From Hirsutella rhossiliensis (taxonomy: Eukaryota > Ascomycota > Sordariomycetes > Hypocreales > Ophiocordycipitaceae): a stretch of DNA of 64,000 nt. The notes beneath the pieces are model-generated. The model had not been told where the DNA came from. It worked only from the letters and a program-made list of their open reading frames with translations, and ran no database searches. The position numbers and the translations under genes are program-made. Positions 50,100 through 61,846 of this stretch are shown in pieces. Location of the stretch: assembly GCF_020360975.1 (NCBI RefSeq), contig NW_025408668.1, positions 2,170,001 to 2,234,000 on the forward strand. Direction: 5' to 3'. The first letter of the stretch is position 1. The number at the start of each line of letters is the position of its first letter.

Positions 50100-53000
50100 T
50101 TCTACTTCGGTAAGGGCTTCGTAAGACCGTCGGCTTTTATTAATACCGTTAGAACCTAACGGACGGAAATAAGTCCCCTTTAGACCTCTTAGCGTAACTA
50201 ATACTAGTAAATATCGATATACCGTAGCTAGGTCGATAACTTACTATTTTCCGTAAGAATTCGTATAGTCTACGTATTATCGTATTCTATAGCTAATAGG
50301 GTCGGAATTTACAGTCGTAGAGATATTAGTAGCCGGCTAAGGAAAATCGCTTCTTTTAACGCTTCTAAAAGAGCTAGTAGCTCTGCCTCCGTACTAGAAG
50401 TCGTAACGGTAGCTTACTTCGAAGCTCTCTAAGCAATAGTTCCTCTAAAAAGGGATATAATATACCCTTATAAGCTCTTTCTATCTAAGGAATTATCTAT
50501 AAAGGACGAATTGCTCGAATAAAGGAAGATTTCGGCAGCTAATTTCCTTCCCTGCCCTCTTAGGCGTAGACTATATAATCTCGTTAAATAGAGATAAAGG
50601 ATAGCTCTATCTACTGCTTCTTAATGCCTAGGGCTAGGATTCTAGTTATGCCTAGCTAGCTAGGAGACCGTAAAAGAGATATCCGGTCTAGTAGAAATAG
50701 CTGAAAAAAGCAGGGAGCCTACCTTCTATTAATATTAGTGTTTCTCTTACTCCCTAGCTTAAAAGGACGGATTAGGTAAAAGCTCTTTATCTAATATAGG
50801 CGTAGAGGGAAGCTTCTTATCGAGGGAATTAAGGAGGAATTTATAAGCGACCTTATTAATATAGGCTTCTTAGGTAAGCTAGATAGTCTATTAGGACCTA
50901 TTCTAAAGGATTCGTATCCCTAGGAACCACTTTAGCTATCCTAGCTTAGTTATCTTATACCTTTCTTATAGGCCTTTTATAGCCTCCCTAGTAGTTACTT
51001 CTTCCTCTTTTAGGTAGGCCTAGATAATATCGTCGACGTAAAAGAAGACCGTGATTTTACCCTTCTATACTATACACGGTTCCTAAGGGACTTTCTTAAA
51101 GCCTAGGGCTTTGAGGGAACCTATTAAATGCTATTGCTAAAGAAGGGGTGATCTTCGTAGTCCGTATAGAGCTTTCCTAAGCCGTAGAACCTTTCCTAGC
51201 TATTAGAAACTAAGAGGAAGTCGTATATAGATAACTTCTTCTTCCTCGAGAGGGCAGTTAACAAAGGCGTTAACTATATCTATCTAATCGAGCTCGAGGT
51301 CGAATTCTGCTGCTATAGCTATAAGGGTCCGAAAAGACATCCTTGCTAGGGTGGTTGCCCTAGTAGGTAGATCCCCTTTTTCCTATTAATTCCCGTAGAT
51401 AACTAGCCGGGCTTTGCACTTCTAAAGGAAGCCGTGTTTATTAGTCTTATAGATAAAGACCTACTTAGCTAAGGACCTGTTTTCTTCTTACCTTTTCCTT
51501 AAGGACCTCTTCGAAAGACCCTATTTCCTCGTATAAGGCTAGGTAGTCTTTCTAGGCCTAGAAAAACTAGTCTCTAAAGGGGTGTTTTTCTAGCTGCTTT
51601 TAGTTTACTAGTAGGTCTAGGAGGTCTCTTTTATATACCTTCCTTGCTAATAGCTATAGCTTAAAGAGCCGGCCTGCTATAAATGCTCCGTAGGAACCGT
51701 CTTCTATAGGCGTTAGATAGAAGTCGGAAAAACGATCGAAATAGGGGAGTAGTTAGTCTTCTTTAGTATCCGTATCGGGCCCTATACCTTCCTTTACTTC
51801 TTAAAGTAAGGACAAAAAGGCAGCCGGGTAATCCTTCGAGAGAGGTGCCTTTCCTACCCCCTTAGGGGTCGAGATAAGAAGACTAACTAAAAAAGCTGCT
51901 TCTAGATCTTCTTCTTTTTCTATAAGAGGAGGCGTAGGGAGGTAGGCGTATTCTAGCTCTACTACTTTCCTATAGTCTCCTTCTTCGTCTAGATTATCTA
52001 ATCTAGCAGCTTCCTCTTTTTCTTCGAAGTCGGCGTTGTCCTCGACTACTTCGACGTTAGTTTCTTCTTCCGTTTCTTCTTCTAGCACCTCTTCTTAAGA
52101 CTGTTAGGAAGGGGGGATTTAAATCTTCTAAATTAGCTAACGTTAAGAGAGTAAGAGGGGCTATTAATCCCTCTTTCCGTCGAAGAAGCTAGATTCGTCG
52201 AAAATTATATCCCTAGTCGAAATAACCTTCTATAGAAGAGGAATCTAGATCCGGAAGATATTCGTAGAATTATAATAAACAAGGTAACTAATAAAGGCTC
52301 TTAGATTAAGCTTTCTTTTCTTCTTCCTTTTTAGCTATATATCGGCAGTTATTACGTATGCCTTATAGCCGTAGGCATAAAGGTAGGCTAGCGAGGCCCT
52401 CTTCTTCGTAAAGAGCTCGAGGGGGGATTTCTAGTCTATTCCTTAGTTTAGTCCCCTAGGGTCCTTAAGGTCCCTCGGGGTCTAGTTCTAAAGGTAATAG
52501 GCGGTCTTAACGACTTCCCTCTAAAGGTCGTATAGAAGCCTTATAGTAAGTCTTATCGTATAGGCCCTTTCTATTATAGCACCCCCTAATCTTTCTGCCC
52601 CTCCGTTCTAGGCCTAGGTATTCGGTGCTAACGGGAGGGGTAAAATGCCCCTTTATCGAAGCTAATTTAAGATATCCTTCGTAAATAGCTCTCCGTTAGA
52701 CCGAATCTTCTTTACCTCGTAGCTAAAGTAGGATTTTATCTAGTTAACGAAGTCCCGGAGGGCAGACTAGTTATACTTACTTAGGTAGGTCCGTAAGAAA
52801 TAGGGGAAAACTATCCCTAAAAAAGCGTCTATAATTAATATTACCCTAACGAAGCTTTCCTAATCCCTAGAGACGTCGGTCTAGTCGACCTAAACTTCCT
52901 TATACGGCTGGTCCGGCCGTAAAGGCGTTCGTCTAGAAATTCGTCTCTTAGTCTTCCCTTAGCCGTAGTATTCGTATTCGACGGTCTTTAGGCCCCTTAT

Positions 53001-53700
53001 TCGTACGCCCTATTATTAGCCTAGCTTATGCAAAGCTAGGGGGCCCGGGTAACTAAGTCGTGCGTGCTAAAGAATGCCGTCTCCTTAGGCTGCCGGAAGA
53101 GGGTCCTTTATAGTAGACCTATTCCTCCTTATAGGGAAAGCTAACTTCTTAAGAGATTCCTTCCTAAGGATAGGTCGGAATTCGAGAATAAATTAACCGA
53201 ATTTCTCCTCGATAAGCCTAATAGTCTAATTCTTCTAGACTAGCCTCGTAGGCTTAGACGTTATATCCTAGAAGATTCCTTCTTCTCGAAGAAGGCGGAA
53301 GGAAATTAGGCTCGTTAAAAATCGAGGGCAAAAAGCTACCCTTTTTCGTCGAAGAATTCGTATAGTCCCGTTAGGTAATTTTATCGTGAAATTCACCCTT
53401 CCGTACCCCTCTATCTATACGGTTAATTCCCTAGCAATAAGGTATTCCCTCTATGCCTTCTTAAAGGACCGGAATCGTAAGAGTATATTATATATATCGA
53501 GGGAAGCACCGGAGTCGAGGATAGCTGATTTTCGTAGGGGATAGTCGGAGGGTCCTAACGGTTAGTCTTACTAATCCGTAGGGAAGACAAATGCCGGATT
53601 TACTATACCAACGATTTTTCCTTGAATTTGCGGCTCGAATAAGGGCAGCGGCGTTAGTTGCTATTTCTTAGCAACCTAAATCTCGTCTATTTTCTTCTAT
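50100..53700 (-). pseudogene. Copia-2 pol (integrase, reverse transcriptase, RNase H)
   Basis: The minus-strand reverse transcriptase catalytic box reads FFYVDDI with YVDD intact at 51029-51040. The RNase H end reads KADGLTKPLPK (50105-50140), the typical Copia terminus. Integrase occupies about 52.2-53.6 kb by position. Between integrase and reverse transcriptase lies an uninterrupted acidic stretch (51801-52088, 95 codons, rich in Glu and Asp) that ends with a Pro-rich part. Stops elsewhere are TAG/TAA. Because YVDD is unmutated and some TpG sites remain, this copy is less decayed than Copia-1. Confidence 0.82.
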
Positions 53701-55059
53701 AACGAGGGATCCTCCTTAAGAGACTATTATATCGTTTCTTATAGCTTCTTTAAAGGGTTAAATCCTTTAGGTCGGTTTTCCTCGAAGACCTGCTAGTATT
53801 ATAATAATCGATGGCCTAGGGATTTATAGGATAGGCAGCCGTTTCGCCTAGTCTTTCGTTTCTTCGAGGAATCCTCGTCCTAATCCGGAAGGTCTGCTTA
53901 AAAACCTCCCCTTTTTACCCCTTATTGCTGATTTTAACGAAGAGGTTCGATTTCGACTAGTTCCCTGATTTTTCGACTAATAGACTAAAAGGTCTATTAG
54001 GGGACTAGTCGGGCCGGTCTAACTAACGGGGCCGGGGCCGGGCCCGGAGTAAGATGCGAAGCCGGGGCCGGGACCGGGGCAGCCGTTAAAGACGGTGTTA
54101 AGGCTCTCGAGGGAGGTAGAGCTAGAGGGGCAACAGCCGCAGCAGCAGTAGCGGGAACCGTAGTAATAGGGGCTGTAGCAGCTATAGGGGCAGCAGGTCG
54201 AGCCGTCTAGGTCGAGTGCTAGCTACGAAGGAATAAGACTGCTTGCTATTATACTCTAGTAGCCTCTTCGTCTAGTTCCTAGCTAGCTTCTCGAAAGATA
54301 GTCGAGTAACCGTTACTAATAGGCTTTATTAGCAGAGATATATCCCGTAGCTACTAGCCGGAAAGAGCTTCTATAAGGAAGTATTAGTTAGCTTCCTCGA
54401 GGATTTCTTCCTACTTAGCTAGCTACGAAGAAGCTAGTAGGTTCCTAGCAGAAAAGGCTCCTAGATATACCGTATAGGTCTTCTTAATACGGTTAGTTAT
54501 ATAGCCCCTCGAGGGAGCTATCGAGGTCTCGAGCTTTAAAAGCTACTGCCTAGGAGTCTCTTCCTCTCGAAGAGAGATTAGCTTTATAGCACTAACGGAT
54601 TCCGTTATTGCCGTACGAGCAGCAGTTAGCAGCTTCGTCTCGTAAAGGTATTCCTTTCGGTGACTCTCGTAGTCGCCTAAAGCAATAGAAAAAGCTCTCT
54701 GCTATACGGAGGTTAGCTCGGAGAAGAGGGAAGCTCCCTCTATAAATTCCGTTGCCCTAGGACGAAGAGGGGGCTTAAGAGGGTCCTACTTATTAGAGAA
54801 GACTAAATTATAGATAGTTCTATCTATACGAGCCCGTAGCTCCTTTACCTACTTATCCTAATCTTAGGGCTCTATAAGAATCGTCCTATAGACCGTAGGG
54901 ACGGCAGAGGAGTCGGTTTTCGTTATTATTACGGAAGAAGAGGGGGCAGAAAAGTCGGTTAAAAATCGGCTTTTCTAGTAAGAGGGGTAAAAGAGAGCTA
55001 CGAGGGATGCAAGGAAGATGCCTTTTATAGCAGCCGGAAGGTATAGGAATTCTATTCCT
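53701..55059 (-). pseudogene. Copia-2 gag with zinc knuckle
   Basis: The minus-strand zinc knuckle at 53796-53837 reads as Cys-Leu-Ser-Tyr ... Gly-His ... Tyr, with Tyr at two Cys positions and exact C-x2-C-x4-H-x4-C spacing. Upstream is a Pro/Ala/Gly-rich linker from the GC-rich repeat at about 54.02-54.08 kb. The start is near 54.9-55.0 kb but not certain. Confidence 0.72.
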
Positions 55060-55073
55060 CCCGGGCTTATAAC
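55060..55073 (-). other. Copia-2 primer-binding site
   Basis: Minus-strand GTTATAAGCCCGGG directly abuts the 5' LTR. After reverting one RIP-type change it is GTTATGAGCCCGGG, complementary to the anticodon region (CAU) of an initiator tRNA. This matches half-tRNA priming known from Drosophila copia. Confidence 0.65.
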
Positions 55074-55549
55074 TCTCGCGAAGAGAGATATAAGAAGTGC
55101 ATAAAAATGCACGAAGGTAAAATTAAAAGTAAGGGGTCGGACAGGCAGGGCAGAGAGATTTGATTCTTACGGGAGCAGCAATTGCGGCAGGGGAGTAATT
55201 GTTATATTGCCTTAATTGTCCTTCTTTCCTCTATCTAACGCCCCTCTTTATACCCGTCTAGTATCTCGATTAATAAAGAAGATCCTGCTTAAAGAAGCTA
55301 CTAATGTCCTTTCGACTACTAAGCTTTTTGCCGGTTTTTCCCCTCCTTTCTAGCCGTTGCCGGCATATCTATCTTATCTTTCGCCACCTCTATAGGAAGC
55401 TATCGCTACTTCTACTTCCCCTCTTACCCCTACCCTCCTCTCTGCACCTTCTTTTAGCTCCTTCCTTAAAACCTCTTTTTTAGCTTCCTAGGTCCCTCGT
55501 GCTAAGGGATATCTCCGAGAACTATAAAATCAGGCCACGCTTCGCGATA
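55074..55549 (-). repeat. Copia-2 5' LTR (476 bp)
   Basis: Plus-strand start TCTCGCGAAG, end CTTCGCGATA (CA turned TA), followed by the GTTAT duplication. Confidence 0.92.
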
Positions 55550-55554
55550 GTTAT

Positions 55555-55890
55555 TATACTAGCTTCGCGCTATACTTATTAAGTTACTAGTATCGGCCCT
55601 AGGTTTTTATTTTCTTAGTTAGGGGGCCCGGACTAAGGTTAGAGGGAGGTCTTTACGAATTTATCGCTAGGTTTAGGTAGGTAAGGTCCGGGCCGGGCTA
55701 CTTATAGCGGGGCTAGACTACTAGTATATTTATAAGGGCTTTTAAAAGCGCTAATTAGCTAATTAATAAGTAGGTTAGCGTAGTTTATTAGTCTAACTAA
55801 AAATTAATCGTGCTCTTAGCTAGATTTAAACTAACTTTAGTATTATAGCTAATAGGCTTCTTAGGTATATAACTACTATATTATAAAGGT
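55555..55890 (-). mobile_element. LINE-2, 5' part
   Basis: Continuation of the truncated LINE after Copia-2. It ends at the right copy of the 13-bp duplication TAATAAATAAGTT (55891-55903). No coding frame was recognised. It contains a GC-rich stretch at about 55.62-55.72 kb. Confidence 0.6.
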
Positions 55891-55903
55891 TAATAAATAA
55901 GTT

Positions 55904-56642
55904 AACTTTAATATTATAGATATTAAAGAATATAACCTTATATTAAGGCTTTTATAGCTATAGGAGAGTAACCTATTAATTAACTAAAAAACTAGCTAGC
56001 TATATTAAAATAAAAATATAAGTTTTTAAGACTAATAGATTTAAAAGAAAGTAAAATTTTATAATAATTTAGCTATTAAAAAGGATAGAAAAATAACTAT
56101 TTAAATAAATTATTATAAGCCTTAATAATATAAATAAAAATAGTAACTAAACTAGTAAATATAATAATATTAATTAATTGTCGGAAAACGCGGTTGTTAG
56201 TTATATGTGTTAATTGCAGCGCACCTGTCGGAGCGCGCGTTCCACTTTTGCCTGCGTGGCGCAATGGTCTTCGCGACATTAATAAGACCTATATACTAAC
56301 TAATATAGCTATATAACTTAGTGTTTAATATAAATAAAATAAAGGATATAATATAAAGATCTAAAGGGTTATTATTACTTTAAGGAAAGACCTTAAATAA
56401 ACTAACTAAGAGCTTAAGTTAAGAGATACTAGCTTTTAAAAGAAAGAATAAACCCTATAAGATAAAATAAAGAATATCCCTTAAGAATACTAGAAATATA
56501 ATAAACTCTTTAAAGAAGAACTTAAGATAGGGTTATTTAAATATAGCTAATAAGACTATAAAATTTATCTTAAGGATAAAATAACGCTAACGTTCTATAA
56601 AATCTATAACTTAAATAAAAAGTAACTATAAACGCTATATAA
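55904..56642 (+). mobile_element. Gypsy-B4 fragment, second part
   Basis: Reverse complement of B-family pol, equal to B1 about 7.42-8.05 kb. It breaks off near 56642 without an LTR. It holds the 100-bp island at 56179-56278. Very AT-rich, with low CpG, so this is among the oldest copies. Confidence 0.82.
56179..56278. mobile_element. 100-bp TG...CA insertion that escaped RIP (possible solo mini-LTR)
   Basis: Inserted in Gypsy-B4 with a perfect 5-bp duplication TTAAT (56174-56178 and 56279-56283). Starts TGTCGGAAAACG and ends CTTCGCGACA, so the ends are TG...CA with a 5-bp inverted terminus. By direct count it holds 10 TpG and 5 CpA in 100 bp, against near zero around it. Its last ten bases equal the end of the Copia-2 LTR. 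An A-box-like TGGCGCAATGG lies at 56257-56267, but there is no B-box. It is best read as a solo LTR of a miniature Copia-type element. A SINE fragment is less likely. Confidence 0.7.
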
Positions 56643-56870
56643 CTAGGCCCTAACTAACTAGTATATAGCTCTAGCTATTTAGTATATAGAAAAAGTAAGT
56701 AGTATAACTAGTTAAGGTATAGCGCTAATACTATAAATTTAAGTATATATATTCCCTACGCTTACCTTATATATTATAATAAGAGCCGCCTATACTAAGG
56801 AAAGTAAGGTTATTAAAATATATAGGAAATAGTTAATTATACGCTTAGCGGTATTATAATAGTTATATCT
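56643..56870. other. Unassigned AT-rich sequence
   Basis: Short stretch between Gypsy-B4 and Copia-1 with no recognisable repeat or frame. Confidence 0.5.
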
Positions 56871-57438
56871 TCTTAAGGTATATAAGTAAAAGCGGAATTT
56901 TAGGAAATTAAGGAATTATATAAAACTATATAATAAAGGGGAAGAAGGAGTATAAGGTAGGAATTTTAATAGAATTTATTAGTAATATATTAGTATATAG
57001 AAGAGGTGTTAAAGTTAATAATTCTCTCTCTATCTACTAGCGGACATACTATCTTATATAGATAATTATAGCTAAACGGAAGAACCTTTCGGGACTAGAT
57101 TTAGGCTGCTATATAGCCCTAGGACTAAGGAATTCCGTGATACCTCGAGTAAATCTAGAAGTGTCTTAGTTCTACTAATATTCGTGTTTAAAGGAGGTTA
57201 GTCGTGCCGGTATTCTTAAGAGGTCTTAGCTAGTATTCTAAGCTAGCTCTATTCCTTCGATTCCCGATTATACGATACCTAGCAACCTATTTAATGCATA
57301 ATAACATATAAACTAACGAGCGATTCTTACTCTATAATATAGGATTTTATCTATAATTAATATACTACTTATTAGCTTATATAATCGGGAGAGTATATTA
57401 TAGCTGCTTTATTTATAGTAGGAACACCGTTCCTTATA
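56871..57438 (-). repeat. Copia-1 3' LTR (568 bp)
   Basis: Plus-strand start TCTTAAGGTATATAAG, end GTTCCTTATA. The neighbouring minus-strand internal sequence TTTAAGGGAGGC is the likely polypurine tract. More mutated than the solo copy at 11624-12191. Confidence 0.92.
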
Positions 57439-57799
57439 GCCTCCCTTAAAGAGTAGATTTATATACTCTTTACTAATTTATTTATAGTAGTATATATATA
57501 GGGTAAAAACCTAATTTAGGAAAACTATTCTTATACCTTAATAGGATATATAAAAACCTATTCTTTCTTAGGAAAAAGAAATCCTTAGGTATATACTAAT
57601 AGAAAAAACCTATAGTAGGAAAAATCTATAGTTATAATAATTATTTATAGGATAACCTTATATAAGGTAAAACTTATTATTAGTAGGAAATTCTTAATAG
57701 ATAAAAACCTAGTAAATATTTCTTTAGGAAACCTAAAAAGGAAAAACCTAGTAAGGGAAAGATATAGAAAGCATAAGAAATATCTAAAAACCCCTTTTA

Positions 57800-60700
57800 A
57801 TTGCTTAGGAACTTATATTAAGGATAGACCGTCTCTAAATTTATAGAGTAATCTAGGTCTTAATTCCTTCGTAAAATTATTAGCTATATTATCTTCTAAT
57901 TTAATATAAAAGACTTTAATTTCCCCTTCTCTTATACTAGTTTTAGTATAGTAATAGGCTAATCTTATATACTTAGACCTTTTATAAAATTCCGGATTTT
58001 CTGCTAATTTAATAGCAGTAGTATTATCCGTTAAAATAGGAGGTATAGTATTAAGAATCTTAATAGATAGATCCTTAGTAATATTTTTAAAAAGCATATT
58101 TAAATAAACAGCTTCTTTATTTACCTCCCTAAGGCCAATATACTCTACTTCGTAGGTAGAAAGGGCAACTGCTTTCTACTTAGAGCAAGCCTAGCTTATT
58201 ATATTATTATATATATAAAAATAGTAACCGGAAAAGGATTTTCCGTCCGTTAAATCCGACGCCTAGCTAGAGTCGGTAAAACCCTTTATATATAGATAGG
58301 TAAAAGGGATATTATAATTATATTTAATCTTTAGGCTAGGGAACTTATTTAAATATTTCTAAATTATATTTAAAGCTTTAAAATACGTCTAGTCGGGCTA
58401 AGCCGCGAATCTAGCCTAGGAAATTATAGAATATAAGATATCTAGCCTAGTAAGTAAGGCTAAGTATAATAGAGATCCTATTTCTTTCTAAAATTATAAT
58501 ATATCTTCCTTAGAAGGTAATTCCTTTACTTTTATAAGCTTAAAGCCTACTATAGCGGGTAAATTTAAAGTTCCTAAACCTTCTTTATTAAATTCCTTTA
58601 ATTTATTTAAGGTATAATTTTCTTAGGATATATATAGCTCTTTATTTTCTCGGTTTATTATAATATTTAGACCTAAGAAGTCTTTTATATCTCTAAGATA
58701 GTAAAATCTAGGAATTTAGATAATTCTTTAAATAATCTTTCTTCTATTATAGATTTAGAGGGCCTACTATAAGAAGGTCGTCGACGTAAATTACTAAGGC
58801 TATACTATAGTCCTTATTTATAAATACTCCTTATCTATTAAAGAGAAGAAATCCGAGATTATTTAGTATAATTTTTAAATAATTATACTAGAGCTTAGGA
58901 CTTTGTTTTAGGCTATATAATGCTTTCTTTAGCTTTGCTTTAATTTGACCGGTTTTATATAGGTCTAGGAATTTAGTTAATTTAATTTCTTCAGCTTTAT
59001 AAGCTAATCTATATTTTAAATAATATTCTTTAAGAGCGTATTCTTCGTAGCCTATAGGAAGATCGATATATACTTCGCTATCTATATCGGTATATACGAA
59101 GGCATTTATTATATCTATCTATAAAGCTTCGAATTTATAGATAATAGCTAAAATAAGTAGAATTTTAATAGATTTAGGTCTAGCCGTAGTCGAGAAGGTA
59201 TCTAGGAAATCTAAGCTATAGATCTGCTTAAATCCTTATATTACGAAACGGGCTTTATATTTTATTATATTATTTTAACTATCCTTCTTAATAGTATAGA
59301 CCTAGCGGCCTCTTATAGCCTCCTATCCTAGGAGGTAGGAAAATCCTAAGTTTTATATTTAATTAGCTAGATTATTTCCTTAATTATAGCTTCTTTTTAA
59401 AATACTACTTTAGGGCTATTTATTACTTATTTATAGGTCTTTAGAATTTTTAGATCCTAATTTTCTATACTAGCTAGAATTAACTTTATAAAATCGTAGT
59501 TTAGAAATAAATTAACGTTAGGGTATTCGATATAGTTAGAATCGAACCCTTCCGGCTTAGGTAATTCTACTACTATTTTACTAGTAGTAGGAATAGGATC
59601 GTTATTTAGAGACTCTTCTTCTATAAAGGGCAAGGGACTTTTATCTCTAGGTTCTTTAGTAGCTTCCTCTATAGGGATATAGCTTTCTAGCTTATCTTTA
59701 TTTAGAATAGAATTAAAATCAAAGGTATTATTACTACTAGAAATTTCTAGATTTTTTATAAATTTATTTTCTAGTATAGTAATATCTCTAAAGATAGTAA
59801 TCTTTCTCTTAGTAAAATCCTAGATTTTATATGCATTTTCTAAATAGCCTACTATTATTCCTTAAAGCTTTATTATCTAGCTTATCTTTAAGGTCTTTAT
59901 TCTTATAATATATAAGGCTTTTAAAAGTCTTAATTTTATTTAAGGTCTCGAAGGGTAGTATTATATTATCCCTCTTTTTTATAGGACTTTTAAATCCTAT
60001 CGCTAAATATAGTAATCTATTATATAAATAGGTAGCTATTAAAATAGCTTCTCCCTATAGATATTTAGGAAGCCTAGCAGTAAATAAAAGAGCTTATACT
60101 TTTTCTAATATAGTACGATTTATTCTTTCTATTCTATCGTTAGATTCCGGCGTCCTAGGAGGACTAGAATTAAAGGTAATTCCTTCTTTTTCGTTATAGA
60201 GCTTTATTTTATATATAAATTCTTTAGCATTATTAGAAAATGCTTCTCTAATCCTAGTATTTTTAGGGTTATTTTCTACCTATTTTTAAATTCTAGGAAC
60301 CTATCTAAACTTCTCCTTTTTCGAAGAAGGTATATTTCTAGATATCGGGTTCCTACGTCTAGGAAAGAAATATAATAGTAATATTTATTATAAGTAGGCA
60401 CTTTAATTAGCCCCTAAATATCTAATACTATTTTTTCTAAATAAGAATAAGACTTATATAAAGGTTGTTTATTAACCTTATTCGTTGCTTTAGCTCTAAT
60501 ATATATTTCGTATTATCTTATTTTATTTTCCTCTTTTAAAGTTATTTTTATATCCTTATTATATCTTTTTAATATTTCTAAAATAGCCCTACTATTTATA
60601 TACCCTAAGCGTAAGTGCTAAGTATAAAAATCTATATCCTTTGCCTTTAAAGACGTAATAAGGATTAATTAGCTTTCTAATAAAGGTTCTATAGGAATAT

Positions 60701-61268
60701 AATATAATTTATTTCTAAGAAATCCTTTAGTAAGGACCTTAGCCTTATTATCTAATAAAAGGACTTTATTTCCTCCTATTAAGGCATAGGTATTATTAAA
60801 ATAAGATTAGGATAGTATATTTACCCCTAATTTAGGTATATAAAAGCAGTCTCGAAGGATATACCTTTTACTATTATACGGGAACTTAAATACTAAGTCC
60901 CCCTTTCCTTTTACTAATATAAAGGAAGCTTTTCCCTAGTAAACTTTAGACTTAATTTCTTTATAGTTAATAAGGAAATTTTTATTTAATACTATATGCC
61001 TAGTAGCTCTAGTATTATAAATAAAATTAAAGATCCTTTTATTCTTATAACTCGGAAATCCTCCTTCTCTTACCTTTAAAACTAATTCCTTTATTCTAGG
61101 AATTAAGGCTTTTAGAGGTCCTAAAAGAGAGTCTTTATTAGCTTCTACTATAGGGGTATTTATAGAAGTTAAAATTACCTCTAAATCCTTAGACGTTTAT
61201 ATAGGGGTTGGAGCCCTAGAAAGGTCTATAAGGTCGATATCTAGGTCTATATTTTCTTACGAAGCTAT
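57800..61268 (-). pseudogene. Copia-1 pol (integrase, reverse transcriptase, RNase H)
   Basis: On the minus strand, from the right: the pre-integrase block reads FYT, stop, HLRLGYIN near 60.6 kb, where Trp has become TAG and His has become Tyr. The integrase end reads PPRTPESNDRIERI (about 60.12-60.17 kb). Reverse transcriptase reads ALVIYVDDLLIVG with YVDD at 58777-58788. RNase H is open from 57813 to 58097 with DNTTAIKLAENPEF, RSKYI and a terminal NNFTKEL. This is the standard Copia order. Scattered TAG/TAA and some deletions prevent translation. Confidence 0.85.
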
Positions 61269-61273
61269 ATTTA

Positions 61274-61841
61274 TCTTAAGGTATATAAGCAAAAGCGGAA
61301 TTTTAGGAAATTAAGGAATTACGTAAGACTACGTAATAGAGGGGAAGAAGGAGTATAAGGTAGGATTTTCAATAGAATTTATTAGTGGTATATTAGTGTA
61401 TAGAAGAGGTGTTAAAGTTAATAATTCTATCTCTATCTACTAGCGGACATGCTGTCTTATATAGATAATTGTAGCTAAACGGAAGAACCTTTCGGGACCA
61501 GATTTAGGCTATAGTATAGCCCTAAGACTAGGAAATTCCGTGATACCTTAAGTGAATCTAGAAGTGTCTTGGTTCTACTAATATTCGTGTTTAGAGGAGG
61601 TTGGTCGTGCTGGTGTTCTTAAGAGGTCTTAGCTAGTATTCTAAGCTAGCTCTGTTCCTTCGATTCCCGATTATACGATAACCGGCAACCCGTTTAATGC
61701 ATAATGACATGTAAAATAACGAGCGATTCTTGCTCTATAGGATAAGATTTTGTCTATAATTAATATACTACTTATTAGCTTATATAATCGGGAGAGTATA
61801 TTATAGCTGCTTATTTTATAGTAGGAACACCGTTCCTTATA
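61274..61841 (-). mobile_element. Solo Copia-1 LTR nested in Copia-1 (568 bp)
   Basis: Perfect 5-bp duplication ATTTA (61269-61273 and 61842-61846). Same length as the other complete LTRs. It retains an intermediate number of TpG/CpA sites. It separates gag from pol of an element of its own family, so it came from a later round of transposition followed by LTR recombination. Confidence 0.92.
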
Positions 61842-61846
61842 ATTTA

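Larger units (their letters stand above)
49208..55549 (-). mobile_element. Copia-2, complete Ty1/Copia element
   Basis: Both LTRs are exactly 476 bp (49208-49683 and 55074-55549), flanked by a perfect GTTAT duplication (49203-49207 and 55550-55554). Coding strand minus: gag, integrase, reverse transcriptase, RNase H from right to left, the Copia order. On the minus strand the LTR starts TGTCGCGAAG. Differences between the LTRs that I could see are nearly all transitions. TpG and CpA survive in places (for example 54.12-54.25 kb), so RIP is milder than in the Gypsy copies. Confidence 0.93.

Noticed and set aside
54021..54080. GC-rich minisatellite in Copia-2
   Set aside because: The short CCGGGG-type repetition fits a Pro/Ala/Gly-rich gag linker. 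No independent repeat unit was found.
56097..56279. 60-codon minus-strand open frame
   Set aside because: It spans the boundary between Gypsy-B4 and the 100-bp insertion, so it is a chance fusion.
56250..56280. Possible tRNA gene from an A-box-like word TGGCGCAATGG
   Set aside because: No B-box, no cloverleaf and the insertion ends 11 bases later. LTR-type ends explain it better.
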